In this document: piece by piece, positions 45,244 through 53,357 of the stretch | How the letters are laid out: each line of letters opens with the position of its first letter | How positions within the stretch are numbered: the stretch's first letter is position 1 | Assembly (NCBI RefSeq): GCF_046097065.1 | Contig: NZ_CP175563.1 | Location: forward strand, 2,728,001-2,792,000 | DNA length: 64,000 nucleotides | DNA from: Syntrophus buswellii | GTDB lineage: Bacteria > Desulfobacterota > Syntrophia > Syntrophales > Syntrophaceae | Direction: 5' to 3' | Notes under the pieces: model-generated | Database searches by the model: none | What the model saw: the letters and a program-made list of their open reading frames with translations, nothing else | What the model was told of the DNA's origin: nothing | Program-made: the position numbers and the translations under genes

Positions 45244-45278
45244 AGCGCCCCGGGGCAATGCCTCCGGGGCGCTTTTTT
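45244..45278 (+). terminator. Rho-independent terminator of the porin gene
   Basis: GCGCCCCGG (45245-45253) pairs with CCGGGGCGC (45264-45272), followed by T6 (45273-45278). Confidence 0.9.
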
Positions 45279-45401
45279 ATCTCCCTTCTTGACCGGATCA
45301 GCACCCCATGATAACTACGTTAGGTGATAGAGAGCCCCTCTCAGCATCCTGGATCGTCCGGAGACGGATGCACCTTTTGCTCACCCGAAAGGAGAAACGC
45401 G

Positions 45402-47039
45402 ATTCAAAAAATTTACGGGAACCTCACGGGCCTGAAAGCGGTCCAACTCAAACGGCTGGAGCAATTCTACCGGAGACGGGTGCCGCCTGATGCCGTCGTC
45501 ACGCAGGAAATGGCCAGGCAGCTTACGGAGCTGTCCCGGGAGCTCAACCGGCAGCTTGGGGTGTTGCTGAGCCGCCGCGGAGAAGTGGGATTTGTGATCG
45601 TCGGCACACACCGGGGCATCCTGATCCCCAGCCTGGAGGGATTCCGCTCCTCTTCCGCCCGCTTCAAGGGTCTCCGTCTTGTTCACACCCACCTGAACCC
45701 CGAGCCCCTGAGCCCCGAGGACCTCAGTGACCTGGCCCTTCTTCGCCTTGATCTCATCTGTGCGGTGGAAGCCGGTCCCGATGGACTGCCGGGCTCCGTC
45801 TCCACCGCCCACCTGATTCCCGAAAACCCGGACGGCGGCTACTGGCTGATTTCTCCACCGCAACGGATATCCGATTTGAAGGCGGACTTTCTGGCCTTTA
45901 TAAATGCCCTGGAGAACGAGTTTGCCCGAACCCAGCGGTCCCGGAAGGTGGATTCCGCCGACCGGGCCATCCTGATCCGAGTTGAAACGAATCCCCTCTC
46001 CGACAGCGCGGGCTCCCTGGAAGAGCTCAAGGAACTGGCCCGGTCCTGCAGTGTGGAGGTCTTCGATACGATCCTGCAGCATCGGACGCAACTCGACCCG
46101 AAATATCTCCTCGGAAAGGGAAAACTGGCCGACGTCATCATCAAAGCCCTGCAGATGGATGCCAACCTGCTCATCTTCGACCATGAGCTGACACCCGCCC
46201 AGGTCCGTTCGCTTGCGGATTTTACGGAAATGAAAGTCATCGACCGGACACAGGTCATCCTGGACATCTTCGCCCGCCGCGCCCATAGCCGGGAGGGCAA
46301 GATCCAGGTGGAGCTGGCCCAGCTGAAATACCTTCTGCCCCGTCTGGCGACGCGCCACACGGGCATGTCCCGCCTCACCGGGGGAATCGGCGGCCGGGGA
46401 CCCGGAGAAACCAAGCTGGAGATCAACCGGAGGCGGGTGCGGGAGCGGATCCAGCACCTGGAGCAGGACATCCGCAATATCGAAAAGGCCAGGGGCCAGC
46501 GGCGTCTCAGGAGGGAACGTACAGGCCTGCCCGTGATCTCCATTGTGGGCTACACCAACGCCGGAAAGTCCACCCTGCTCAACACCCTTACGAAGAGTTC
46601 CGTGTTCACCGAAGACCTTCTCTTTGCCACCCTGGACCCCAAAAGCTCACGCCTGCGCTTCCCCCGGGATGCGGAAGCCGTCATCACCGATACCGTGGGC
46701 TTCATCCGCGACCTCCCCAGCGATCTCTTTTCCGCCTTCAAGGCCACCCTGGAGGAACTCTACGAGGCGGACATCCTCCTCCACGTCATCGACGTGAGCA
46801 ATCGGAGCTTTGAAAACCATATTGCAGCGGTGGAGAAGATTCTGGAGGAAATCGGGATTTCAGGCAAGAAAACCCTGCGGGTTTTCAATAAGGCCGACCG
46901 CTTGGAGGACAAAGCCCTTCTTGAGATCCTCTGCCGGCGATTTCAGGCCGTCGCCGTTTCGGCTCTGCAGCCGGAGAGCCTCGGGCCGCTTTTGGAGCTC
47001 CTGGAGGAAATTATCTCGCCGCAAGATGCCGCCCGATGA
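45402..47039 (+). CDS. hflX: GTPase HflX, apparently started at an AUU codon
   Basis: A ribosome-associated GTPase. The G domain has Walker A VGYTNAGKSTLL, DTVGFIRDLP and FNKADRLED; upstream lies the HflX-specific glycine-rich GGIGGRGPGETKLE and a coiled coil. An additional N-terminal domain of about 200 residues (IYGNLTGLKAVQLKRLEQ, VTQEMARQLTELSREL) is the longer form common in this group. The conserved N-terminus begins right at ATT 45402, preceded by AAAGGAG with 7 nt spacing; no ATG, GTG or TTG fits there. An upstream GTG (45324) in frame has no ribosome site and would add 26 unrelated residues. The 3' end overlaps the convergent waaA gene by 29 bp. Confidence 0.9.
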   Translation: MQKIYGNLTGLKAVQLKRLEQFYRRRVPPDAVVTQEMARQLTELSRELNRQLGVLLSRRGEVGFVIVGTHRGILIPSLEGFRSSSARFKGLRLVHTHLNPEPLSPEDLSDLALLRLDLICAVEAGPDGLPGSVSTAHLIPENPDGGYWLISPPQRISDLKADFLAFINALENEFARTQRSRKVDSADRAILIRVETNPLSDSAGSLEELKELARSCSVEVFDTILQHRTQLDPKYLLGKGKLADVIIKALQMDANLLIFDHELTPAQVRSLADFTEMKVIDRTQVILDIFARRAHSREGKIQVELAQLKYLLPRLATRHTGMSRLTGGIGGRGPGETKLEINRRRVRERIQHLEQDIRNIEKARGQRRLRRERTGLPVISIVGYTNAGKSTLLNTLTKSSVFTEDLLFATLDPKSSRLRFPRDAEAVITDTVGFIRDLPSDLFSAFKATLEELYEADILLHVIDVSNRSFENHIAAVEKILEEIGISGKKTLRVFNKADRLEDKALLEILCRRFQAVAVSALQPESLGPLLELLEEIISPQDAAR

Positions 47040-48312
47040 GATCGGCATACCGCCGGGCCGCGCCGGCATTGGCGGCGATGGCCAGCCGGCCCTGCTCGCC
47101 CCGGCGCTTTAACTGCTCGGGATCGGCAAGGAGAGAGAGCATCCGCGCCAGCAATTCCTCTTCGTCGGCAACAGAAATGCCGGCCCCTGCCTCTTCGAGG
47201 AGGGCCTTTTCCCCTTCAAAATCCTCCATTGACGGCCCGTATAAGACCACCTTCCCCCAGGCGGCCGCCTCCAGGATATTCTGCCCTCCCCGCGGGACGA
47301 GACTTCCCCCGCAATACACCACCGTGGCCAGGCTGTAGGCCTTGAACAATTCGCCGATGACATCCACGATCACGATGCGATTCCCCTTGCGCCGCCGTCC
47401 ACCGCCCATTTCGGATACCCGGAAGATGTCCTTGAAACCGGCCTGCCGGACCAGGTCGGCCACCGCATCCCCTCTTTCGATATGGCGGGGAACGAGGATC
47501 AGCTGGAATTCCGGATCAACCTCCAGCAGGCGCCGGTAAACGGCCAGGCAGGCGGCTTCCTCGCCTTCATGGGTGCTCCCGGCAACAAAAACAGGGCTGC
47601 CTGGCCGAATATCGAGCTTCCGGGAAATTTCCGCCCGCAGATCGTCAGAGGTCCGGGAGGCCAGGCTGTCATATTTGGCGTTGCCGAGGACCTGGACCTT
47701 TTCCCGCAAAGCGCCCAGTTCCTGCACCCTCCGGGCATCCGTTTCCGAGATCATACCCAGGCCGTCCAGCCCCTCCAGCAAGCCCTTCCAGAAAAACCGT
47801 GTTCGGCCGTAGCGGCGGAATGAACGGGGGGAGATGCGGCCATTGACCAGGACAACCTGCACTCCCCTGGCCCTGCACTGGGTCAGAAAGTTCGGCCAGA
47901 GTTCCGTTTCCGTAGGAACGAAAACGTCGGGCCTTACACGCCTGAGCATCCTTGCCACGACGAAGGGCAGATCCAGTGGGTAGTATATGTGAGCCGTCGC
48001 CTCTGTGACGAGGCGATCCGCCATTTCCCGGCCTGTTTCCGTACTCGTGGAAAGGACGAGACAGGCCCGGGGATATCTCGTCCGCAGTTCGGCCATCACC
48101 GGAGCCGCTGCCGTCACTTCGCCCACGGAAACGGCGTGCATCCAGATGCGCGGGCTTCCCCCCAGGCCGGAGAAGACCTTACTGTCCGGATAAAAGCCCA
48201 GTTTGGGTCCGAGACTTTTGCGGTATTTTCCCGTAAGAACCATCCGGACGGCATAATAGGGAAGGCCGACAAGGGCGGCCAGAGGCAACAGCAGATTATA
48301 GAGAAAAATCAT
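47011..48312 (-). CDS. waaA: 3-deoxy-D-manno-octulosonic acid (Kdo) transferase
   Basis: A protein of 433 residues that adds Kdo to lipid IVA at the inner membrane. It has an N-terminal membrane anchor (IFLYNLLLPLAALVGLPYY), then WMHAVSVGEVTAAAPV (catalytic Glu), STSTETGREMAD, PTETELWPNFL, VLVNGRISPRSF, and the donor domain FVAGSTHEGEE, LVPRHIERG, VYCGGSLVPRGGQNILE. ATG 48312 has GGAG 8 nt upstream. It is separate from the LPS core cluster at 20-29 kb but belongs to the same pathway. Confidence 0.92.
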   Translation of the reverse strand: MIFLYNLLLPLAALVGLPYYAVRMVLTGKYRKSLGPKLGFYPDSKVFSGLGGSPRIWMHAVSVGEVTAAAPVMAELRTRYPRACLVLSTSTETGREMADRLVTEATAHIYYPLDLPFVVARMLRRVRPDVFVPTETELWPNFLTQCRARGVQVVLVNGRISPRSFRRYGRTRFFWKGLLEGLDGLGMISETDARRVQELGALREKVQVLGNAKYDSLASRTSDDLRAEISRKLDIRPGSPVFVAGSTHEGEEAACLAVYRRLLEVDPEFQLILVPRHIERGDAVADLVRQAGFKDIFRVSEMGGGRRRKGNRIVIVDVIGELFKAYSLATVVYCGGSLVPRGGQNILEAAAWGKVVLYGPSMEDFEGEKALLEEAGAGISVADEEELLARMLSLLADPEQLKRRGEQGRLAIAANAGAARRYADLIGRHLAAR

Positions 48313-48361
48313 TCTTTCAGCTCCATTCTTTCCCATGCTCACCGGGGATTTTAATCCTCGA

Positions 48362-48406
48362 GGCGGAATGGACGGTTTCCGCTGCTCTTCGGCGCAGCGT
48401 TCCGCC
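48362..48406. other. Nested hairpin in the waaA-rpe divergent spacer
   Basis: GGCGGAA/TTCCGCC (48362-48368, 48400-48406) encloses CGCTGC/GCAGCG (48380-48385, 48394-48399). It lies between the divergent start codons, so it could sit in the rpe leader or be a DNA cruciform. Confidence 0.4.
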
Positions 48407-48505
48407 CCCGGCGGTATGCATCAGATTCCGGGTTTTCCCTTGACGGCCCCGCTGAGATGTTGTAACCCTTTTACTCAAACTCATTCAGGAATACGGTATT
48501 GCTTC

Positions 48506-49189
48506 ATGAAAAAGATAGCCCCTTCGATCCTGTCCGCCGATTTTGGTCGTCTTGGCGAAGAAATCGCCGCGGTAGAAGCCGCCGGAGCAGACTGGATTCA
48601 TATCGATGTGATGGACGGCCACTTTGTCCCCAACATCACCATCGGGGCGCCGGTTGTCCAATCCCTGCGGAAGTACACCCGGCTGCCCTTTGATGTCCAC
48701 CTGATGATCGACCAACCGGAAGCCTATCTTGACGCCTTTCTAGACGCCGGCTCCGACGTTCTTACGGTTCACCTGGAAGCGGCAAATCATCTGCACCGCA
48801 CGATCTCCCACATCAAGGAGCGGGGCATCCGGGCAGGCGTCTCGGTCAATCCGGCAACGCCGCTGTCCCATCTGGAAAACATTCTCCCCGATCTGGATCT
48901 GCTCCTCATCATGACCGTAAATCCAGGATTCGGCGGACAGCAGTTTATCGACAGCATGCTGCCTAAGATCCGCAAAGCCAGGACCATGATTTCAGCCGCC
49001 GCTCCCCACGTACTGATCGAAGTGGACGGGGGGATCAACCGGGAGAACATTTCCACCGTTGCCCGAGCCGGAGCGGATGTACTGGTTGCCGGATCAGCCG
49101 TTTTTTCCAGCGATCATTACGGCCAGACCCTTGCTGCCATGCGTTCTGCGCTGAAATGCCCACCGGATTGCGTGTTCCCGACCGCCTGA
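48506..49189 (+). CDS. rpe: Ribulose-phosphate 3-epimerase
   Basis: A TIM-barrel enzyme of 227 residues interconverting ribulose 5-phosphate and xylulose 5-phosphate. Motifs are APSILSADFGRLGEE, WIHIDVMDGHFVPNITIG, DVHLMIDQPE, LIMTVNPGFGGQQFI and EVDGGINRENI. ATG 48506 is set by the conserved KKIAPSILSADF; an in-frame extension to 48335 is non-homologous. The ribosome site is weak. Confidence 0.95.
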   Translation: MKKIAPSILSADFGRLGEEIAAVEAAGADWIHIDVMDGHFVPNITIGAPVVQSLRKYTRLPFDVHLMIDQPEAYLDAFLDAGSDVLTVHLEAANHLHRTISHIKERGIRAGVSVNPATPLSHLENILPDLDLLLIMTVNPGFGGQQFIDSMLPKIRKARTMISAAAPHVLIEVDGGINRENISTVARAGADVLVAGSAVFSSDHYGQTLAAMRSALKCPPDCVFPTA

Positions 49190-49230
49190 ACTTCATGGAA
49201 CCGGGAGTTTCTTCCCGTCTCTTTTCTGCC

Positions 49231-49770
49231 ATGCACATCATCATCGACGGCTATAATCTGATCCGGCAGAGCGAAACCTTCCGCCGCTTCGAAAAGCAGA
49301 GCCTGGAAGCGGGAAGGCAGGCGCTCCTTCAGCGGGTTTCCCTGTACCGACAGCAGAAGGGACATCGGATCACGGTTGTCTTTGACGGATGGGAAAGCGG
49401 TTCCCCTTTCGAGGAGCGGGACCGCCAGGGAGGGATCACGATCATATACTCCCGCAGGGGAGAAAAGGCCGATGATGTCATCAAGCGCATGACGTTGCAC
49501 CTGGGTGAGGAAACCGTTGTTGTGACGTCGGATCGTGATGTTGCCGGGTTTGTTCTTCGTAGGGGAGCAACCGCCTTATCCTCTCCGGAGTTTGAAACGG
49601 CGATCGCCAGGGCGGCCGCTTCTGAAAAATCTCCAGCCGGTGCCGATGACCCTCCAGAAGAAACGGAGGAGGAAGAGGACCGAAAATCCGGGGGCACCCG
49701 CAAGAAGGGACCGGCCCACCGGCTGTCCCGACGCGAGAAGGCAGCTCGAAGCCGCTTGAAAAAACTTTAA
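49231..49770 (+). CDS. NYN-domain ribonuclease (YacP-like)
   Basis: A protein of about 179 residues with the PIN-like NYN/YacP fold: HIIIDGYNLIRQ, ITVVFDGWESG, KADDVIKRM and VVTSDRDVAGFVLRRG carry the acidic metal-binding residues. Family members such as YacP/Rae1 cleave mRNA or rRNA on ribosomes. The C-terminus is highly charged. The start is uncertain: ATG 49231 precedes the conserved core, while ATG 49195 lies 6 bp after the rpe stop and could be used by coupling. It ends 6 bp before the convergent holA gene. Confidence 0.8.
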   Translation: MHIIIDGYNLIRQSETFRRFEKQSLEAGRQALLQRVSLYRQQKGHRITVVFDGWESGSPFEERDRQGGITIIYSRRGEKADDVIKRMTLHLGEETVVVTSDRDVAGFVLRRGATALSSPEFETAIARAAASEKSPAGADDPPEETEEEEDRKSGGTRKKGPAHRLSRREKAARSRLKKL

Positions 49771-49776
49771 TCCGCC

Positions 49777-51159
49777 TCAGGTCTGACAGACATCGAACAC
49801 AAACCGTTCCAGCATCAGGTCGGGATCCCTGGCCGTAGATTTCATGGCGAGATCCATCGCCAATAGATCCTCAAGATGCCGCCTCAGCCGCTTTTCTGAA
49901 AAATTCTCCGAAATCCTGAAGGTGTTGAAGGCTACATAGGGGTGCTGATCCGCCAGCTCAATATGAACGTCCCCCGTCTGCCCGGACCAGGCCTTCAGGA
50001 TGGGATAAATCGACTTTGTATAACGCCCGTAATCCATCCGGGGCGAATATCCGGGCAGAGCTCCCTTGTCCCGCAACCACCTTGCATGAAGCAGCAACCG
50101 GAATTCCCGGATGAGCATGGCAAGAATCGCCAGGGGATGGCTTCCCTGATCCTTTAAACGCCGCAGGAGCACCAGCCCCTTTTCCAGGTTCTTCTCTCCA
50201 AGCGCCGCGGTCAGGTCGAAGAGTTTATCCTCCCGGGTCCGGCTGATGACTTCCTCAACATCGGAAGCCTCGATCGTGCGGCGCTCCCCCGTATAGGTGA
50301 CCAGTTTTTCCAGCGCCGCCATGGAGGTCCGCAACTGAAAGCCTGTTTTGCTTCCCAGGACCTCCCATGCCCCGGGGGTCATTCCTTTCCCCTTTTCCGT
50401 CAGGAAAGCCTTGGCTGAATCCATCACGGTATTTTTTTGCCGTGCTTCGCCTTTCTCAACAGAAAAGTTCAACACCCGGCCCAGCTCACTGACCGCCTTG
50501 AACAGCCTTTTCCGTTTGTCCACGGTCTCTGCCGTCAAAAGGAGAACATTGCCCTCGGGAAGACCTCTGCGCAGTATACTTTCCAGAAAATCGGCGTCAC
50601 TGACGGCGGCGCTTTTGCCGCCCAGCCCAAGACCTGTGCACACCTCGATTATGCGGGGCAGCCAATTCGCGCGCTCCTCACCCTGGTCTCCCTCCACCGT
50701 CTGCTGCCAGTCCTGGTTGGAAATGGCCTTCCATCCGTCCTCCCGAAAATCGTCAAGAGTCCATCCGGCAATCCCGAGAAAAGTCATGAAGTTCTTTGCA
50801 GCCTGCTGCGGGTGGGCATTCATCTGCTGGCGAATCCGCCTCACCAGATCGCTGAGCGTCTTTCGGGAATGAAAGAGTCTCGTTCGGCGGACGGCAACAA
50901 CCTTTCTTCCGGGAATCAGGGGCGGGCTCAGGAGGTCTTTGCCGATCTGTTCAGGATCTTCATCCTCGCCGTCCAGAACAAAGAGGTTTAACGTCTGATC
51001 TTCCGGAGGGAGCAGTGCGTTGACGATCTTTGAAAAGGCGTCATGAATTTCGTATTCTGCATCACCGTAAAGCAGGTAGCAGGGCGCCGGCCGTCCCTTC
51101 TGGAGGTCGGCAAGCACTCTGCGCAGAGAATTGCCCGATTCTTCCGTTCGGATCGCCAT
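49777..51159 (-). CDS. holA: DNA polymerase III delta subunit
   Basis: A clamp-loader subunit of 460 residues. The N-terminal AAA-like domain begins APCYLLYGDAEYEIHDAF; later come LLSPPLIPGRKVVAVRR, NVLLLTAETVDKRKRLFKA, and the C-terminal collar FDLTAALGEKNLEKGL and HPLAILAMLIREFRLLL. It is longer than the usual about 340 residues, because of an insertion roughly between residues 110 and 190 (MNAHPQQAAKNFMTFLG, EERANWLPRIIEV), as in some relatives. GGAG precedes the ATG closely. Confidence 0.88.
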   Translation of the reverse strand: MAIRTEESGNSLRRVLADLQKGRPAPCYLLYGDAEYEIHDAFSKIVNALLPPEDQTLNLFVLDGEDEDPEQIGKDLLSPPLIPGRKVVAVRRTRLFHSRKTLSDLVRRIRQQMNAHPQQAAKNFMTFLGIAGWTLDDFREDGWKAISNQDWQQTVEGDQGEERANWLPRIIEVCTGLGLGGKSAAVSDADFLESILRRGLPEGNVLLLTAETVDKRKRLFKAVSELGRVLNFSVEKGEARQKNTVMDSAKAFLTEKGKGMTPGAWEVLGSKTGFQLRTSMAALEKLVTYTGERRTIEASDVEEVISRTREDKLFDLTAALGEKNLEKGLVLLRRLKDQGSHPLAILAMLIREFRLLLHARWLRDKGALPGYSPRMDYGRYTKSIYPILKAWSGQTGDVHIELADQHPYVAFNTFRISENFSEKRLRRHLEDLLAMDLAMKSTARDPDLMLERFVFDVCQT

Positions 51160-51179
51160 GTCTCCAGGGTAAGAAAAAA

Positions 51180-51839
51180 TTACAGGATGATGAATCGCTG
51201 AATGTACCGAACGGCTTCTTCGGGATCGTCGGTAATCCGGATAAGGTCAAGGTCTTCGGGCAGGATCATATTCTCCTTCAGCATCGTGTCGCTCATCCAT
51301 TCCATCAGGCCTTTCCAGTAGGAACTTCCCAGCAGAACGACGGGAAAACTTTTGATGCGTCGAGTCTGAATGAGCGTCAACGCTTCAAAGAGTTCGTCCA
51401 ATGTGCCATACCCTCCGGGAAATATCACGTAGGCCACGGCATATTTTACGAACATCACCTTGCGGATGAAGAAGTATTTGTAATCAATGCTGACATTCGA
51501 ATAAGGATTCGGCTTCTGCTCAAAGGGCAAACGGATATTCATCCCCACGGATTTTCCGCCGCCTTCGGAAGCCCCCTTATTGGCTGCCTCCATCACGCCG
51601 GGTCCGCCGCCCGTGATCACGCTGAACCCCTTTTCCGCCAGGCGCCGCGACAGGTATTCCGCCTGCTGGTAGCATGAATCCCCCGGCTTGACACGCGCAG
51701 AACCGAAAATGCTGACGGCGTTTCTCAACGTGGAAAGCTCTTCGATGCTTTCTACAAATTCGGCCATAATGCGGAATATCCGCCATGATTCCTCAATCGA
51801 AAGGGCATCTACAAGATACTGCTTCTCTACCTTGGCCAT
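51180..51839 (-). CDS. LOG-family (TIGR00730) Rossmann-fold nucleotide-binding protein
   Basis: A protein of 219 residues with the LOG/lysine-decarboxylase-family hallmarks: SIFGSARVKPGD, VITGGGPGVMEAANKGA, the arginine-containing FFIRKVMFV, and the signature FPGGYGTLDELFE. Family members cleave ribose-5-phosphate from nucleoside monophosphates, for example cytokinin riboside phosphates. In bacteria the physiological substrate is often unknown. I start at ATG 51839 (GGAG upstream); a longer frame to 51923 is not conserved-looking. It precedes holA by 20 bp and is probably co-transcribed. Confidence 0.85.
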   Translation of the reverse strand: MAKVEKQYLVDALSIEESWRIFRIMAEFVESIEELSTLRNAVSIFGSARVKPGDSCYQQAEYLSRRLAEKGFSVITGGGPGVMEAANKGASEGGGKSVGMNIRLPFEQKPNPYSNVSIDYKYFFIRKVMFVKYAVAYVIFPGGYGTLDELFEALTLIQTRRIKSFPVVLLGSSYWKGLMEWMSDTMLKENMILPEDLDLIRITDDPEEAVRYIQRFIIL

Positions 51840-51997
51840 AAACTCCACACCATGCCGAAATAAAGCTTTCCTGCAGGACGACAAAGGCGATTGCTCATGC
51901 GGTGAAAACCCCGCCTGCGTCATTTTTACAAAGACACAATGGAAAACCCTGTGTTCAGCCGTTACTCATCACAGCAAAGGGACGAATGAACTTCCGC

Positions 51998-52189
51998 TTA
52001 CGCGCCTCTTCTTCTCTGGACCTTCGCAAAGCGGCGCCGCGCTTCAATGGCCTTCCTCTTGCGCTTTACGGATGGCTTCTCATAGGCCCTGCGGACTTTC
52101 AACTCCTTGAACAGCCCACTTTTAGAAAGCTTGTTTTTCAAAATCTTCAAGGCCTTTTCCACATCATTGTCGAACACTTTAACTTCCAA
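51998..52189 (-). CDS. rpsU: 30S ribosomal protein S21
   Basis: A protein of 63 residues, very basic, with the S21 pattern EVKVFDNDVEKALKILKNK, KSGLFKELKVRRAYEKPS and a Lys/Arg-rich tail. The start codon is TTG 52189 with AAGGAG 7 nt upstream; the nearby ATG is in a different frame. S21 binds 16S rRNA near the anti-Shine-Dalgarno region and helps initiation. Confidence 0.95.
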   Translation of the reverse strand: MEVKVFDNDVEKALKILKNKLSKSGLFKELKVRRAYEKPSVKRKRKAIEARRRFAKVQRRRGA

Positions 52190-52940
52190 ATCATATCTCC
52201 TTCTATCATTTATGGATTTTCTATATATTGGTTCAAATGATACCTCGTTAACTCCTTACTCTCCCCCGGGCTCGAGTCCCTGAATGACCGCATCTCAGGA
52301 AAAGCCCAAACAAGGGCGCGGCCACAAGAAATGTACCGGCGCGTCATTTCAGCTCCCTATCGAAGGCATGCTTTGCCGTCGATTCTGCCAACGCTTCAAG
52401 CTACGACTCGTGTCCGCCTGCAGTGCCGCTGCCATACCTTCATTGAAATTCTGGAACTGGAATTGCGGGAAAAACAGAAGACTCTTATCTTATTTCGTTT
52501 AAGCTTCGGAGCGATGGACGGAACCTGAAATTCAATAAGACTCAAGCGTGAAAGGTGGATTCAAGACATTTAAGACAAAAAGCGGCCAACCCGCTCATAT
52601 CGGTAAAAGATCTTACCGAATCAAATGCCCCATCAACTAACCCTCCGTCTCTGTTATATAAAAAAAGGGCAGCACGGATCATGATTTCTCATGCCGTAAA
52701 CCACCCTTTGCTTTTACCAATATGTTTTACCACACTCCTTACTGGGCAACTCTGCCTTTATTGAATATGAAAAACCCTTCGCAATCTTTTTAAATCATCT
52801 TTTTAACATAACGAGCGGACTTCGCAATCTTCTCTCAAAAAGGAACAGGCTAACGACAAGTTAGATGTTTTCTATACGCAATATTGCTTCAAATTGCAAC
52901 CTAAAAAATTTGAGTCACCCAAAAAATATCAGCACCGCAA
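52190..52940. other. AT-rich intergenic region with several hairpins
   Basis: A 751-bp region with no credible gene. It holds hairpins at 52580-52595 (AGCGG/CCGCT), 52600-52619 (TCGGTAA/TTACCGA) and the terminator-like 52660-52709. The base composition is clearly more AT-rich than its neighbours from about 52500 on. A small RNA is possible, most likely on the minus strand between gcvH and the terminator. Confidence 0.45.
52660..52709 (-). terminator. Terminator-like hairpin with GAAA tetraloop, minus strand
   Basis: Read on the minus strand: AAAGGG, then ACGG, CATGA, a GAAA loop, TCATG, CCGT, and CCC followed by seven T. It lies about 235 nt downstream of the GcvH-like gene and could end that transcript or a small RNA. 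Confidence 0.55.
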
Positions 52941-53333
52941 TCAATCCTCTTCCTGGGCAATGTAATCCTGATAATCCCTGATCTCCAGAAGATCGTCCAA
53001 CTCCTCTGGATCTTTCATCTCAATCACCACAATCCACCCGGCATCGTAAGGATCACTGTTCAGAATGGTCACGTCATCCAGAATGTCCTCATTGACATTG
53101 ACGATTTCTCCCGACAGGGGTGAAACCAGCTCAAATACGTCGCTTGCAGACTCGACCGTCCCGAAGGGTTCATCCCTTTCAACAAAGATATCCCCCTTGG
53201 GCAATTCGACCTCATCCACATCTCCAAGCTTTTCCTGGGCATACTCTGTAATACCCAGGGTAGCCATATTGCCGTCAACGGCCACCCAAATGTGTTCGCG
53301 ACTATAAAGAAGATCATCCGGAAACATTTTCAT
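52941..53333 (-). CDS. GcvH-like protein lacking the lipoyl lysine
   Basis: A protein of 130 residues with the glycine cleavage H-protein/biotinyl-lipoyl fold: REHIWVAVDGNMATLGITEYAQEKLGDVDEVELP, FGTVESASDVFELVSPLSGEIVNVN and SDPYDAGWIVVIEM. In true GcvH the sequence after ES is V-K-A, with the Lys carrying lipoate. Here it is ESASD, with Ser64 (codon AGC) at the Lys position, so it cannot be lipoylated there. The rest is well conserved, arguing for a retained non-lipoyl function rather than decay. No gcvT or gcvP is adjacent. AGGGTG precedes the ATG by 7 nt. The peptidase gene lies 24 bp upstream on the same strand. Confidence 0.88.
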   Translation of the reverse strand: MKMFPDDLLYSREHIWVAVDGNMATLGITEYAQEKLGDVDEVELPKGDIFVERDEPFGTVESASDVFELVSPLSGEIVNVNEDILDDVTILNSDPYDAGWIVVIEMKDPEELDDLLEIRDYQDYIAQEED

Positions 53334-53357
53334 AGATTAACACCCTGTTTGTTGAAT

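Noticed and set aside
52262..52284. GGGCTCGAGTCCC resembling a tRNA T-arm
   Set aside because: The T-loop lacks TTC, the 5-bp stem does not form, and no acceptor, D or anticodon arms were found.
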